A stretch of DNA of 6,787 nt, taken from NCBI GenBank assembly GCA_007131465.1, contig SLQN01000545.1, positions 1 through 6,787 of the forward strand, read 5' to 3'. Made by a program: the position numbers and the translations under genes. Positions 1-5,563 of this stretch are shown here, in pieces. The DNA comes from Paracoccaceae bacterium (lineage in GTDB: Bacteria > Pseudomonadota > Alphaproteobacteria > Rhodobacterales > Rhodobacteraceae). How positions within the stretch are numbered: the stretch's first letter is position 1; each line of letters starts with the position of its first letter. The notes under the pieces are model-generated. The model did no database searches and had not been told where the DNA came from. It saw nothing but the letters and a program-made list of their open reading frames with translations.

Positions 1-1158
1 CCCGGCCCCGGCGTCACCCGCCTGCCTTTCACGCCGCAGCACCGCGCGGCGCTGGAAGTGCTGACCGGCCTGATGCAGGGCGCGGGGCTGACTGTCACGC
101 GGGACGCGGCGGGCACATTGATCGGGCGGCGCGACGGGCCAGACGGTGCGCCCACTCTGCTCATGGGCTCGCATCAGGATTCGGTGCGCGAAGGCGGGGC
201 ATATGACGGGGCGATGGGTGTGGTGCTGCCCGCTCTCGCGCTTCAGAAGCTGCAATCGGACGGGGTCAGTCTGCCCTTCGCGGTCGAGGTTCTCGCCTTC
301 GCGGATGAAGAAGGCGTGCGTTTTCCCACCGCGCTGATGGGACCGCGCGCGCTGGCAGGCACGTTCGACAGTGCGGCGCTGGAGATGTGCGACGCGCAAG
401 GCATCACATTGCGCCGCGCGATGGAGGATTTCGGCCTGGCCCCCGATGCCCTGCCGGGGCTGCGGCGCGACCCGGCGCGGACCCTGGGCTGGCTGGAAAC
501 CCATCTCGAACAGGGGCCGGTGCTGGAGGCGGGCGGACAGGCGCTGGGCATCGTCACGGCCATCTGCGGGATCGAACGCCACAGCGTGGTGTTTTCCGGC
601 ATGGCCGCCCATGCCGGGACCGTGCCGATGCACCTGCGCCGCGACGCGCTGGCCGGTGCGGCGGAGTTCATCCTTGCTGTGGAAGCCCTGGCGCAGCAGA
701 CCGACGGGCTGTTGGGCAATGTCGGGACCCTGTCGCTGCGCCCTGCCGTGGTGAATGCCGTTCCCGGCAGGGCCGAGCTTACACTGGAGCTGCGCGCGCC
801 CTTGGATGCGACCCGCGAACAGGCCGCGCGCACCCTGCGCGACACCGCGCAGCAGATCGCGGCAGATCGCGGCCTCGATGTCACGCTTGCACGCAGCTAC
901 AGCCAGCGCGCCACGCCCTGCGACCCCGCGCTGATGGGGCGGTTGCAAGCGGCCAGCCAGCGCTGCGGGGTTGATGCGCCGGGGCTTGCCTCGGGGGCCA
1001 CGCATGACGCTTCGGCCATGGCCGATCTTTGCCCCATCGCAATGCTGTTCAGCCGCTGCAAGGGTGGCATCAGCCACCACCCGGCCGAGCATGTCAGCCC
1101 GGATGACATGAACATGGCCGTCACTGTGCTGGCCGAGACACTGGCAGGCTGGGCCTGA
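1..1158 (+). CDS. M20-family Zn-dependent amidohydrolase (allantoate amidohydrolase / N-carbamoyl-L-amino-acid hydrolase type), 5' partial
   Basis: The frame is open from base 1 and already reads family-like sequence (GVTRLPFTPQHRAALEVL), so the true start lies left of the window. The GTG at 58 is internal. About 385 residues are visible against a usual 400-430, so roughly 20-40 N-terminal residues are missing. Counting from base 1, the binuclear metal-site signatures are in order: GSHQDS (H58), AYDGAMG (D69), ADEEGVRF (E103/E104), THLEQGPVLE (H168) and GISHHPAE (H359). The lid/dimerisation stretch AAHAGTVPMHLRRDAL lies near 202-217, and NAVPG follows near 252. This subfamily hydrolyses ureido or carbamoyl C-N bonds, such as allantoate in purine catabolism or N-carbamoyl amino acids in pyrimidine or hydantoin catabolism, in the cytoplasm. 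Substrate cannot be decided from sequence alone, so no symbol is given. No pathway partner lies downstream: the next gene is convergent. The enzyme family is secure and the exact substrate is open. Confidence 0.92.
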   Translation, partial: PGPGVTRLPFTPQHRAALEVLTGLMQGAGLTVTRDAAGTLIGRRDGPDGAPTLLMGSHQDSVREGGAYDGAMGVVLPALALQKLQSDGVSLPFAVEVLAFADEEGVRFPTALMGPRALAGTFDSAALEMCDAQGITLRRAMEDFGLAPDALPGLRRDPARTLGWLETHLEQGPVLEAGGQALGIVTAICGIERHSVVFSGMAAHAGTVPMHLRRDALAGAAEFILAVEALAQQTDGLLGNVGTLSLRPAVVNAVPGRAELTLELRAPLDATREQAARTLRDTAQQIAADRGLDVTLARSYSQRATPCDPALMGRLQAASQRCGVDAPGLASGATHDASAMADLCPIAMLFSRCKGGISHHPAEHVSPDDMNMAVTVLAETLAGWA

Positions 1159-1176
1159 CCTGCCCCCGATCAGGCC
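1152..1176 (+). terminator. Weak inverted repeat over the M20 hydrolase stop codon
   Basis: GGCCTGA (1152-1158, ending in the stop codon) is exactly complementary to TCAGGCC (1170-1176) across an 11-base loop. It would form a 7-bp stem at the end of the hydrolase message. No T-run follows, so it is not a canonical intrinsic terminator. It may protect the mRNA 3' end or be chance in GC-rich DNA. Confidence 0.25.
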
Positions 1177-1488
1177 GCAGCAACCACACCATCCCCGAGC
1201 CCTGTTGCCCCTGCCAGACCGCCCCTGCCACACTGCCCCTGACTGCGCTTTCGCGCATCGGCGACGGGGTTGCGCATGGGCGTGGCCGTTTGAACAGTAA
1301 ACGCCGGAACGCGTTGCCGCGCGACGCCCTCCACCGGGGCCGCGCCTGCCCCGTCGTCGCCGCCAGACTCCGGGCGGCATGGGCAGGCAATTGCCGAAAC
1401 GCACCCGTTCCGGCCTGCCCGTATCGCCGAGAGGTCGCGGCCGCCAAAGCGCGCGCCCGGCCCGATGCGCCCGGTGTCGCGTTGCCCG
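1159..1488. other. 330-bp gap between convergent genes, no convincing gene
   Basis: This stretch lies between the stop of the M20 hydrolase (+) and the stop of the PilZ gene (-). Open frames exist on both strands, but their translations are Arg/Ala/Gly/Pro-rich, lack any family resemblance, have no good ribosome site and look like GC-driven shadows. Visible content is a short repetitive patch (GCCCCTGCCA-like, about 1203-1245), the weak inverted repeat at the hydrolase stop, and a clear foldback at 1381-1420. As a convergent intergenic region it probably holds the 3' ends of both transcripts. Its length is more than two terminators need, so an unrecognised small RNA is possible but unsupported. 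Confidence 0.5.
1381..1420 (-). repeat. Two-tier foldback downstream of the PilZ gene
   Basis: GGGCAGGC (1381-1388) is exactly complementary to GCCTGCCC (1413-1420). In the minus-strand transcript, a second stem forms inside: CGGAACG, loop GGTG, CGTTTCG, paired over 7 bp with one G-U wobble. A 6-base bulge (GCAATT) separates the two tiers. The structure begins about 70 bases after the PilZ stop codon. A separate perfect 10-bp palindrome, GGCAATTGCC (1386-1395), overlaps the left arm. There is no T-tract, so a Rho-dependent 3' end, an RNA-stabilising hairpin or a small-RNA body are alternatives to an intrinsic terminator. Confidence 0.4.
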
Positions 1489-2334
1489 TCACGCCGCGGC
1501 CAGCACGCCTGCCCCGCCATCACGGTCACTGGCGAGCAGATGGTCGATCTCGGGCCGCGCCAGAGGTGTCGCAAAGGCAAGCCCACAGAAATGCCGGTTC
1601 TGCCACATGACCCGCCCTGGCAGGGCCAGACCCGCCACCTGAAGGTCTACCCGCGTGCCCGGCGGGCCCAGTGTGCCCGGTGTCAGGCGGCAACCGAGGC
1701 GGCTGATATCCGTCACCTGCACCGCCACCTCTGCGGCCCCTTCGATGCTGACGCGGGCAGGCAGGTCGCAGACAAAGCGCCGGGCGCGGCGGCGGTGGCG
1801 GGTCTCGGAGAAGACAAATCCCCAGATCACCAGGCCCATGCTCAGGATCACTGCAGCCAGCCCCAGCAGCGCCAACCAGGAGAAGGGAATCGTGTCATTC
1901 CCCATCTCGATGCGGGCGCGGCGCGGTGGCCCGGCGCGGCGCACCACCGCCCCGCCACTGGCCTGCGCGGCGCTGCCCTCGCCATCCGCTTCGGCCGTGC
2001 TGACCAGACACTGCGCATGGGCTGCTTGCAGCGCAGGCAGGTCGGCCATCAGAAGGGCCATCAGATCTGGGTCATCCTCGCGCAGTGCCAGCGCCTGCAA
2101 CCGGGTTGTGGACACAGTCAGCCCCAGCGCCGGGCCATGCCGTTCGATGCGCCGCGCCAGATCGTCGCGGTCCACGGCATCCAGTTCGGCCACCGCGCCT
2201 GTGCCCGTCAGAACCACCTCCAGCGCCGCGCAATCCTGCTCCGAGACCTGCGCCAGCGCAGCCTCGCATCGCAGGACCACAGACACCGCCGTGAACACGA
2301 TCGCGGCTGACAGCTTCACATCACGCAAAGACAT
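1489..2334 (-). CDS. Membrane-anchored PilZ-domain (c-di-GMP-binding) protein
   Basis: A 281-residue protein with three parts. The N-terminus is a signal peptide or anchor (about 1-29, hydrophobic run then LAQ). A putative periplasmic region (about 30-148) has two cysteines, in EQDCAALE and HAQCLVS. A transmembrane segment (about 151-175, starting FSWLALLGLAAV) leads to a cytoplasmic PilZ domain (about 181-270). The PilZ part has both c-di-GMP contact motifs: RRRARR (RxxxR, about 181-186) directly after the membrane segment and DISRLG (DxSxxG, 209-214). It should therefore bind c-di-GMP. The output (motility, surface polymer, adhesion) is not shown, and the periplasmic part resembles nothing I recognise. 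The start is the ATG at 2334, which has GGAG 8 bases upstream. ATG at 2340 and TTG at 2376 are in frame but less well placed. The gene stands alone, divergent from msrA. Confidence 0.85.
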   Translation of the reverse strand: MSLRDVKLSAAIVFTAVSVVLRCEAALAQVSEQDCAALEVVLTGTGAVAELDAVDRDDLARRIERHGPALGLTVSTTRLQALALREDDPDLMALLMADLPALQAAHAQCLVSTAEADGEGSAAQASGGAVVRRAGPPRRARIEMGNDTIPFSWLALLGLAAVILSMGLVIWGFVFSETRHRRRARRFVCDLPARVSIEGAAEVAVQVTDISRLGCRLTPGTLGPPGTRVDLQVAGLALPGRVMWQNRHFCGLAFATPLARPEIDHLLASDRDGGAGVLAAA

Positions 2335-2342
2335 CTGCATCG

Positions 2343-2346
2343 CTCC
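2343..2346 (-). promoter_or_regulatory. Ribosome binding site of the PilZ gene
   Basis: GGAG on the minus strand ends 8 bases before the ATG at 2334. It lies only 2 bases before the in-frame ATG at 2340, too close to serve it. This spacing selects 2334 as the start. Confidence 0.5.
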
Positions 2347-2359
2347 GGGCCTCTGGCCA

Positions 2360-2387
2360 AATCTATCTGCCTGCAAGGATACCGCAA
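2360..2387 (-). promoter_or_regulatory. Possible sigma70-like promoter of the PilZ gene
   Basis: On the minus strand TTGCGG (2387-2382) is followed after 16 bases by TAGATT (2365-2360). The match is 3 of 6 to the -35 consensus and 4 of 6 to the -10 consensus. A start about 7 bases downstream would give a short leader before the ATG at 2334. The region is the most AT-rich patch near the gene. Matches are weak, so this is only a candidate. Confidence 0.25.
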
Positions 2388-2484
2388 TTCCCCTTCGCGT
2401 TCGTTAATGCACCTTGCGCTGGGTCATGCGCCCGAAACGACCGCCCGCGCCCCGATCCGCGACGCCGCCCGGGTGTCACCAGAT

Positions 2485-2502
2485 TGTGACTGCGCAATCA
2501 CA
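2485..2502. promoter_or_regulatory. 18-bp near-perfect dyad, candidate operator upstream of msrA
   Basis: TGTGACTGCGCAATCACA equals its own reverse complement except at one base pair (C2490 against A2497). Half-sites TGTGA and TCACA flank a self-complementary TGCGCA core. It lies 52 bases before the msrA ATG, in the intergenic region shared with the divergent PilZ gene. A second short perfect repeat, GGTG-T-CACC, sits next to it at 2472-2480. The TGTGA/TCACA halves recall CRP-type sites, but the spacing is 8 bases rather than 6, so the regulator is unknown. Confidence 0.35.
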
Positions 2503-2554
2503 GCTTTCGCGCCATTTCTCGCGTAGCAAAGACCAGCAATGTGAAAGGTCCGCC

Positions 2555-3181
2555 ATGCTCCGTCTCATATCCGCCCTGTTCCTCTCTCTGTTAACCCTGC
2601 CCGCGCAGGCTCAGACCCTTGAAACCACTGTCGTTGCGGGCGGCTGTTTCTGGTGCGTCGAATCCGACTTCCGCAAGGTCGAGGGGGTGCGCGATGTGCG
2701 CGTCGGCTTCGCGGGCGGATCCACCCGCAACCCATTCTACGAAGATGTGGCCGCCGGGCGCACCGACCATCTGGAAGTCGCGCAGATCACCTTTGATCCT
2801 GCGGTTGTCAGCTATGCCCGCATCCTCCACCTGTTCCTGCGCTCGGTCGATGTTCTGGACAATGGCGGGCAGTTCTGCGACCGGGGCCAGCATTACACCA
2901 CGGCCATCTTCGCCACACCGGAACAGGAAGCACAGGCCAATGCCGCCATCGCCGCCGCCGAAGCCGAACTGGGCCGCAGCATCGTGACCCCGGTGCGCCC
3001 TGCCATGCCCTTCTACGAGGCCGACGAGTTTCACCAGAACTATGCCAATTCCTCCGAGCGCACCCTGACCCGCTTTGGCTGGGTCGAGCGCCGTGTGGCC
3101 TATCAGCAATACCGCCAAGGCTGCGGGCGCGACCGGCGTCTGCGCAACCTCTGGGGCGCGTCAGCCGCCTTCGCGCAATAG
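2555..3181 (+). CDS. msrA: Exported peptide-methionine (S)-S-oxide reductase MsrA
   Basis: A 208-residue MsrA that reduces the S-epimer of methionine sulfoxide in proteins or free methionine. Residues 1-20 form a signal peptide (MLRLISALFL, then LPAQAQ), so it should act in the periplasm rather than the cytoplasm. The active-site motif GGCFWC is at 29-34, with C31 as the sulfenic-acid-forming cysteine. Downstream are VGFAGG (50-55), the substrate-pocket stretch DHLEVAQITFDP (71-82) and FYEADEFHQNY (153-163). C190 in RQGCGRD is the probable resolving cysteine. The segment FCDRGQHYTTAIF (107-119) replaces the more usual motif with QY and G-rich residues and adds C108. The ATG at 2555 is chosen because AAAGG lies 6-7 bases upstream and the signal peptide follows at once; the open frame extends further 5' without family sequence. 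The 3' end overlaps the convergent kinase gene by 21 bp. Exported MsrA needs an electron donor crossing the membrane, which is not encoded here. Confidence 0.93.
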   Translation: MLRLISALFLSLLTLPAQAQTLETTVVAGGCFWCVESDFRKVEGVRDVRVGFAGGSTRNPFYEDVAAGRTDHLEVAQITFDPAVVSYARILHLFLRSVDVLDNGGQFCDRGQHYTTAIFATPEQEAQANAAIAAAEAELGRSIVTPVRPAMPFYEADEFHQNYANSSERTLTRFGWVERRVAYQQYRQGCGRDRRLRNLWGASAAFAQ

Positions 3182-4039
3182 CGCCTCGATTTCGGCGCGT
3201 GCGGGCATAGCGCCTGCCGCGCCTGCGCGCGTAACCTGCAAGGCGGCAGCCGCAGCGGCAAAGCGCATCGCTTCCCTGGGGTCTGCGCCGGCATCCAGCG
3301 CGGCGGCAAGCGCGCCTGCGAAGCAATCCCCGGCCCCGGTTGTGTCCACGGGCTGCACGCCGAAGGCCGGAACATGGATCACCGGCGTGCCGCGCTCGTG
3401 CCAGCTTGCGCCCTGTTTCCCGCGTGTGACAACAACAGCGTCAACCGGCAGATCCTCGAATTCCACGCCCAGCGCCGCGCGCATCTGTGCGGCCTCGACT
3501 TCGTTCACAACCAGCGTATTGACGAAAGGCAGCACGGCGCGCAGGGCGTCGATGTCGAAGGGCGCTGCGGAATAGATCACTTCCATGCCCCGCCCTATCG
3601 CCGCCTCGGCCATCTCGGGCTGATGCGCGGTCTCGTTCTGCATCAGAAGGATATCGCCAAGTTCGGCCCCCTCCAGCGCCGCAAGCGCGGGCGCAAGCGC
3701 AAGCGCCCGATTGGCCCCGCCATGCACAAGGATCGCGTTCTCGCCCGCGCCGTCAACCATGATCACGGCATGCCCTGTCGCCCCGTGCAGCCGCTGGACA
3801 TGATCGCACCCGACCCCATGACCGCCAAGCTGCGCGAGCACCTGCGCCCCATCGACCCCGACCGCCCCGATATGGCGCACCTGCGTCCCGGCACGCGTGG
3901 CTGCGACCGACTGGTTCGCCCCCTTGCCACCCAGTTCGACGCGGTAGGCTTCGGTGGCCAACGTCTCTCCCGGCGCGGGCAGATGCGGCAGCAGATGGAA
4001 ATGATCGATATGGATGGACCCGAAACACCAGACCGCCAC
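3161..4039 (-). CDS. rbsK: Ribokinase-like PfkB-family carbohydrate kinase
   Basis: A 292-residue cytoplasmic sugar kinase, close to the usual ribokinase length of about 300. The N-terminal substrate motif is GSIHIDH (7-13) with D12. The PfkB signature 1 is GGKGANQSVAATRAG (37-51), and AGENAILVHGGAN (98-110) matches ribokinase NGEN...GAN. NEVEA lies at 179-183, and signature 2 is DTTGAGDCFAGAL (232-244) with catalytic base D238 and the anion hole before it. Ribokinase phosphorylates D-ribose at O5 using ATP. SAAP (157-160) stands where many ribokinases have NPAP, so a related pentose or nucleoside kinase is possible. The start is GTG at 4039, supported by AAGGGGG 5 bases upstream (4045-4051). 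No ribose transporter, RbsD or LacI-type regulator is adjacent, so it is a solitary kinase gene, perhaps serving nucleoside salvage. Confidence 0.85.
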   Translation of the reverse strand: MAVWCFGSIHIDHFHLLPHLPAPGETLATEAYRVELGGKGANQSVAATRAGTQVRHIGAVGVDGAQVLAQLGGHGVGCDHVQRLHGATGHAVIMVDGAGENAILVHGGANRALALAPALAALEGAELGDILLMQNETAHQPEMAEAAIGRGMEVIYSAAPFDIDALRAVLPFVNTLVVNEVEAAQMRAALGVEFEDLPVDAVVVTRGKQGASWHERGTPVIHVPAFGVQPVDTTGAGDCFAGALAAALDAGADPREAMRFAAAAAALQVTRAGAAGAMPARAEIEALLREGG

Positions 4040-4353
4040 GCGCGCCCCCTTGAACCAATTTCACGGGCCGCGATCACGGCCATGCCGATAATGTCATTCG
4101 CGCGCCCCCCTGTCGAGCGCGACTGCACTGCTTTGTGCGGTCCGGGCGCTGCGACGAACAGGCGCAGGGCCGCGCAAGGCCCGGCCCCGGATGCCAAATC
4201 CGAAACTTACCGGTCACGCCTGCGTATTCCGCCCGTGTCAGGTGTTGGCTTGCTGATTTCGGGAACGTCCGCGCGGCATCGTCGGTTCTTGCTCTACTGA
4301 CGCAACATCCTCGACCCTCGCGCCAATACCGGCGTCAACAGGAGAACGAATTC
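4040..4353. other. 314-bp divergent control region between kinase and FAS1 genes
   Basis: This region separates the start of the ribokinase-like gene (-) from the start of the FAS1 gene (+) and must hold both promoters. I see no convincing sigma70 pair. GGAAC at 4262-4266 with GGTT at 4284-4287 resembles the alphaproteobacterial ECF stress pattern, but the match is partial. On the kinase side, the G-rich ribosome site (4045-4051) is echoed by a second G6 run at 4105-4110 followed 7 bases later by ATG of a seven-residue reading frame (4097-4074, MTLSAWP). On the FAS1 side, AGGAG ends at 4344, 9 bases before the ATG. A small stem, GGGCC with GGCCC, lies near 4167-4182. Confidence 0.4.
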
Positions 4354-5502
4354 ATGAGACTACCCCTTCACGCGGCGCTGATGTCCGCGACGATCCTTGT
4401 CGCAGCACCCGTAATCGCGCAGATGAACAACCCCGAGGTCGGCGGCGCCGAGATGCTCTCGGACCGCAACATCATCGAAAATGCTGCCAATTCCGAGGAT
4501 CACACGACACTGGTCGCAGCCGTGCAGGCGGCGGATCTGGCCGGGACGCTGCAAGGCGAAGGTCCGTTCACAGTGTTCGCGCCGGTGAACGCGGCGTTCG
4601 ATGCCCTGCGCGATGGTACGGTCGATACGCTGCTGATGCCCGAAAACAAGGACGCGCTGGCCGAAGTCCTGACCTGCCATGTGCTGGATTCCGAGGCCAT
4701 GTCCGACGCCATTGAAGGCATGATCGCGGATGGCGATGGGGTCCATATGGTCGAAACGCTGGGCGGCTGCATGCTGGAACTGCGCATGTCGGGCGCAATG
4801 ATCACCCTGACTGATGAAACCGGCGGCACAGCGACTGTGACCATTGCCGATGTCATTCAGTCCAACGGCGTCATTCATGTGGTCGATGCCGTGCTGCTGC
4901 CGGGCGGTGATGACACAGCGATGGACGCCAACATGACGACAGAGGAAGACATGGCCCCTGATAGCGCCATGGACGGCAGCGCCACCGCGATGGCAGACGA
5001 CATGGCGTCTGGCGACAACCCTATGGTCGGCGGCGCGGAGATGTTCGCGGACCGCAATATCATCGACAACGCCATGAACTCCCAGGATCACACAACGCTT
5101 GTCGCTGCGATCAAGGCCGCCGAACTGGGCGAGACGCTGCAAGGCGAGGGTCCGTTCACTGTGTTCGCCCCCACCAATGCAGCCTTCGACGCACTGCCCG
5201 ACGGGACTGTCGATACATTGCTGATGGAAGAAAATCGTGACGACCTGACCCGGATCCTGACCAGCCATGTCGTCGAGGGCAATATCTCTGCGGCTGAACT
5301 GATGGAACAGGCGCGCGCGTCCGCCGATGGCTTTTTCCACTTCGACACGCTGTCGGGTGCGGCTCTTTCCGCGCAGGTCAGCCCGTCGGGCGAGGTGTTC
5401 ATCTTTGATGAAAGCGGCAATGCCCATCTTGTCAGCACCGCCGATGTGACCCAGTCGAACGGCGTGATCCATGTGGTCGATGGCGTGCTTCTGCCGCGCT
5501 GA
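4354..5502 (+). CDS. Exported protein with two tandem fasciclin (FAS1) domains
   Basis: A 382-residue secreted or periplasmic protein. Residues 1-23 are a signal peptide (hydrophobic core ATILVAAPV, then IAQ). FAS1 domain 1 spans about 27-183 and domain 2 about 223-381. Each has the family landmarks: GPFTVFAP-NAAFDAL, an LT-HV strand and SNGVIHVVD-VLLP. The 40-residue linker (184-222) is acidic and Met/Ala/Asp-rich, with D-x-A-M units. FAS1 domains mediate adhesion or matrix interactions; no enzymatic role is known for most bacterial ones. Domain 1 alone has cysteines C108 and C139, a possible disulfide. The whole protein has 22 Met, unusually many. The start is ATG 4354, with GGAG at 4341-4344 nine bases upstream; the open frame extends to 4135 but without signal-peptide or family sequence. 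From memory, a FAS1 protein in Rhodobacter sphaeroides belongs to the singlet-oxygen sigma-E regulon, but I find no clear such promoter here. DoxX follows after a hairpin. Confidence 0.93.
   Translation: MRLPLHAALMSATILVAAPVIAQMNNPEVGGAEMLSDRNIIENAANSEDHTTLVAAVQAADLAGTLQGEGPFTVFAPVNAAFDALRDGTVDTLLMPENKDALAEVLTCHVLDSEAMSDAIEGMIADGDGVHMVETLGGCMLELRMSGAMITLTDETGGTATVTIADVIQSNGVIHVVDAVLLPGGDDTAMDANMTTEEDMAPDSAMDGSATAMADDMASGDNPMVGGAEMFADRNIIDNAMNSQDHTTLVAAIKAAELGETLQGEGPFTVFAPTNAAFDALPDGTVDTLLMEENRDDLTRILTSHVVEGNISAAELMEQARASADGFFHFDTLSGAALSAQVSPSGEVFIFDESGNAHLVSTADVTQSNGVIHVVDGVLLPR
4432..4638 (+). repeat. Internal FAS1 duplication, copy 1 (conserved N-terminal block)
   Basis: Codons 27-95 of the FAS1 gene. 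This block aligns without gaps to codons 223-291, an exact offset of 588 bases. By direct count 161 of 207 bases and 56 of 69 residues are identical. Most base differences fall at third codon positions, which points to an older duplication kept by protein-level selection. Confidence 0.9.
5020..5226 (+). repeat. Internal FAS1 duplication, copy 2 (conserved N-terminal block)
   Basis: Codons 223-291, partner of the block at 4432-4638. The domain ends also match: residues 165-183 and 363-381 are identical at 17 of 19 positions, with offset 198 instead of 196. The two domains therefore differ by a net two-residue indel in their diverged middle. Confidence 0.9.
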
Positions 5503-5515
5503 AACAAACCATGCT

Positions 5516-5541
5516 GCAAGGCGGATCAGGCCCCGCCTTGC
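5516..5541 (+). terminator. Hairpin between FAS1 and DoxX genes
   Basis: GCAAGGCGG (5516-5524) and CCGCCTTGC (5533-5541) form a perfect 9-bp stem around an 8-base loop, starting 13 bases after the FAS1 stop codon. A mini-stem CGCG-TTT-CGCG follows at 5543-5553. There is no long T-tract, so termination is probably partial. It could attenuate read-through into the DoxX gene or protect the 3' end of an abundant FAS1 message. Confidence 0.5.
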
Positions 5542-5563
5542 GCGCGTTTCGCGAACCGCACAG

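Noticed and set aside
853..872. Tandem 10-bp repeat CAGATCGCGG x2 within the M20 hydrolase gene
   Set aside because: It stays in a normal coding frame in a family-consistent region. Two copies of a 10-mer in GC-rich coding sequence are not evidence of a functional repeat.
1170..1586. A minus-strand open frame of 138 codons in the gap after the PilZ gene, ending in GDGVVAAA like the PilZ C-terminus GAGVLAAA
   Set aside because: The similarity covers under ten low-complexity residues. The rest is Arg/Gly-rich, and the frame overlaps the PilZ gene in another frame without a ribosome site.
1465..2310. A 281-codon plus-strand open frame antisense to the PilZ gene
   Set aside because: The composition is Gln/His/Arg/Cys-rich and unlike a folded protein, while the minus strand carries clear PilZ motifs and a membrane segment.
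4262..4287. GGAAC-N17-GGTT as an ECF/EcfG-type stress promoter for the FAS1 gene
   Set aside because: The -10 matches only three of four core bases and short motifs of this kind occur often by chance. No second supporting element was found.
3374..4300. A 308-codon plus-strand open frame antisense to the kinase gene
   Set aside because: It covers both ribokinase signatures on the other strand and has no recognisable features itself.
4354..5502. Reading the FAS1 internal repeat as a very recent duplication or assembly duplicate
   Set aside because: 46 of 207 bases differ in the best-conserved block, mostly at silent positions, and the domain middles are strongly diverged, so it is an old, genuine duplication.
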